Part shown: positions 63,049 to 64,000 of the stretch, in pieces
Layout of the letters: the number at the start of each line of letters is the position of its first letter
Position numbering within the stretch: the first letter of the stretch is position 1
NCBI GenBank assembly: GCA_036245525.1
Contig: BTPG01000005.1
Span: forward strand, 122,090,279-122,154,278
Origin: Semisulcospira habei
Lineage: Eukaryota > Mollusca > Gastropoda > Semisulcospiridae
DNA: 64,000 nucleotides
Reading direction: 5' to 3'
Position numbers and translations under genes: made by a program
Notes under the pieces: model-generated
Databases searched by the model: none
The model's input: only the letters and a program-made list of their open reading frames with translations
Told to the model about the DNA's origin: nothing

Positions 63049-63665
63049 ACCCGACCACATATAGTAATGCACCTTCGTGTTTGTGTATGCATGTTTCTCC
63101 TGCCTACTTCCTAAGTTCGGGAGAAAGACATGGGTTATATAAGAGACCTGATGCATTCTTTTTGAGGATGCAGATGATCTTCTTGGTCTATACCTGCGTA
63201 TTTCTCTGTGGGCTGGCGATTGGGTGCCTGATAGGCGGGGGCAGGGGATCTAACTGTTTGTCTGTCCAGCTCTGAGTAATTCCCCTTGGTTTGTGTACAA
63301 TTCTGCCAGCGCTAGCCTCACCTATATGGTTTGTGAGTATCTATAATTCGAGGTAAATTTGTATCGTTACATTGTTGTGTAATGTTCTGTGCATCTACTG
63401 TGGGAAATCAGGGTATTTACCCGACCACCTATAGTAATGCACCTTCGTGTTTGTGTATGTATGTTTCGCCTGCCTATTTCCTAAGTTCCGGAGAAAGACA
63501 TGGGTTATATAAGAGATCTGATGCATTCTTTTTGAGGATGCAGATGATCGTCTTGGTCTATACCTGCGTATTTCTCTGTGGGCTGGCGATTGGGTGCCTG
63601 ATAGGCGGGGGCAGGGGATCTAACTGTTTGTCTGTCCAGCGCTGAGTAGTTTCCCTTGGTTTGTG
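63049..63665 (+). repeat. Direct repeat pair, 370-bp spacing
   Basis: 63049-63290 and 63419-63665 are about 95% alike: ACCCGACCAC, TAGTAATGCACCTTCGTGTT, GGGTTATATAAGAGA and ATTTCTCTGTGGGCTGGCGA. Each holds a TATA-like TATATAA and a short frame (VFLCGLAIGCLIGGGRGSNC). It could be two partial units of a tandem array or LTR-like ends. No coding evidence beyond the frame. Confidence 0.85.
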
Positions 63666-63671
63666 TACAAT

Positions 63672-63817
63672 ATGTACCAGTGGCAGGAGATGTATCCACA
63701 ATGATAATTCAAGGGTAGTGCCAGATAAGCTTGGCGCCTGAAGGCGCCAAGCTAATCTTGTACTACCCTTGAATTATCATGGTCGCTGCATGTCCTGCTG
63801 TAGGGCACTGGGGTTAA
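63672..63817. mobile_element. Hp-A hairpin element, left end missing
   Basis: GTGCCAGATAAGCTTGGCGC / GCGCCAAGCTAATCTTGTAC, GGCAGGAGATGTATCCAC at the left, GGGGTTAA at the right. It interrupts the direct repeat at 63665. 63818-64000 shows nothing recognisable. Confidence 0.82.
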
Positions 63818-64000
63818 TAGTGATGCGCAATATAATAACCTAATCGGGGCGCCATAATGAGCATCTCTGCGTGTGACCTTCTTCCACGCCGGATCATGCT
63901 GATCTCTTGCGAAATTCATTTGAACCACTGCATCTCTCTTAAAGCGTGTTTACATACAGCGAAACAATAGAGGCGCGGAAGCGGTGGCGGCAGCGACAAA

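Larger units (their letters stand above)
61845..63052. repeat. Large inverted repeat, arms about 245 bp
   Basis: 61845-62092 is mirrored by 62807-63052 (AAATCATGACCTCTTCTCAG and CTGAGAAGAGGTCATGATTT; ATGTTCCTCACATTAGGAAC and GTTCCTAATGTGAGGAACAT). Both arms include the junction into an Hp-A end. The roughly 710-bp spacer contains one Hp-A right half, one Hp-C, one Hp-B and fragments. Confidence 0.88.

Overview
This window looks like gene-poor nuclear DNA from a marine animal, most likely a mollusc and perhaps a caenogastropod. The reasons are long CT/GA, GT, ATAC and ATT microsatellites, several LINE clades, two solo LTRs, a tRNA-derived SINE fragment, and dense short palindromic elements. 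Nothing looks prokaryotic: there are no operons, no compact genes and no phage or plasmid modules. The taxonomic call is an inference from repeat style, not from a diagnostic gene.

Layout. 0-6.9 kb: small hairpins, CT microsatellites, and three or four truncated copies of APE-endonuclease/RT LINEs. 7-16.4 kb: short hairpin elements and three GA/GT tracts. 16.4-23.4 kb: two direct copies of a 180-bp terminal repeat, probably Penelope-like, with a full-length 6,012-bp RNase H-bearing LINE (minus strand, I/Nimb-like) inserted in the second copy with an exact 11-bp target duplication. 23.4-29.4 kb: microsatellites, a degenerate minisatellite and hairpins. 29.5-33.0 kb: a nearly complete LINE (endonuclease plus RT, frameshifted). 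33-40 kb: hairpins. 40.2-41.1 kb: solo LTR. 42.0-43.2 kb: the only two host-type coding candidates, a SAP-domain exon ending at a splice donor and a convergent THAP-like N-terminal exon, each preceded by the same 60-bp module. 43.5-51.4 kb: microsatellites, a 440-bp tandem duplication and a 296-bp triplication. 51.4-64 kb: more hairpins, a second solo LTR in opposite orientation, a 55-bp minisatellite, a large inverted repeat and a 370-bp-spaced direct repeat.

The most striking content is about 80 short dispersed palindromes in at least seven sequence families, called Hp-A to Hp-G here, plus a 355-bp family, R355. Hp-A, B, C, E, F and R355 are inserted at TTAA, and most of the hairpin families start CCC or CTC inside it, which points to piggyBac-type (or Kolobok-type) non-autonomous elements. 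Hp-G sits at TA and looks Tc1/mariner-like. Within each copy the two arms match each other better than they match other copies: substitutions come in paired, complementary form. Several pairs of elements abut and share a single TTAA. One Hp-F lies inside an Hp-B, and one Hp-A lies in a Penelope-like terminal repeat whose empty site is also in the window. No transposase able to move them is present here.
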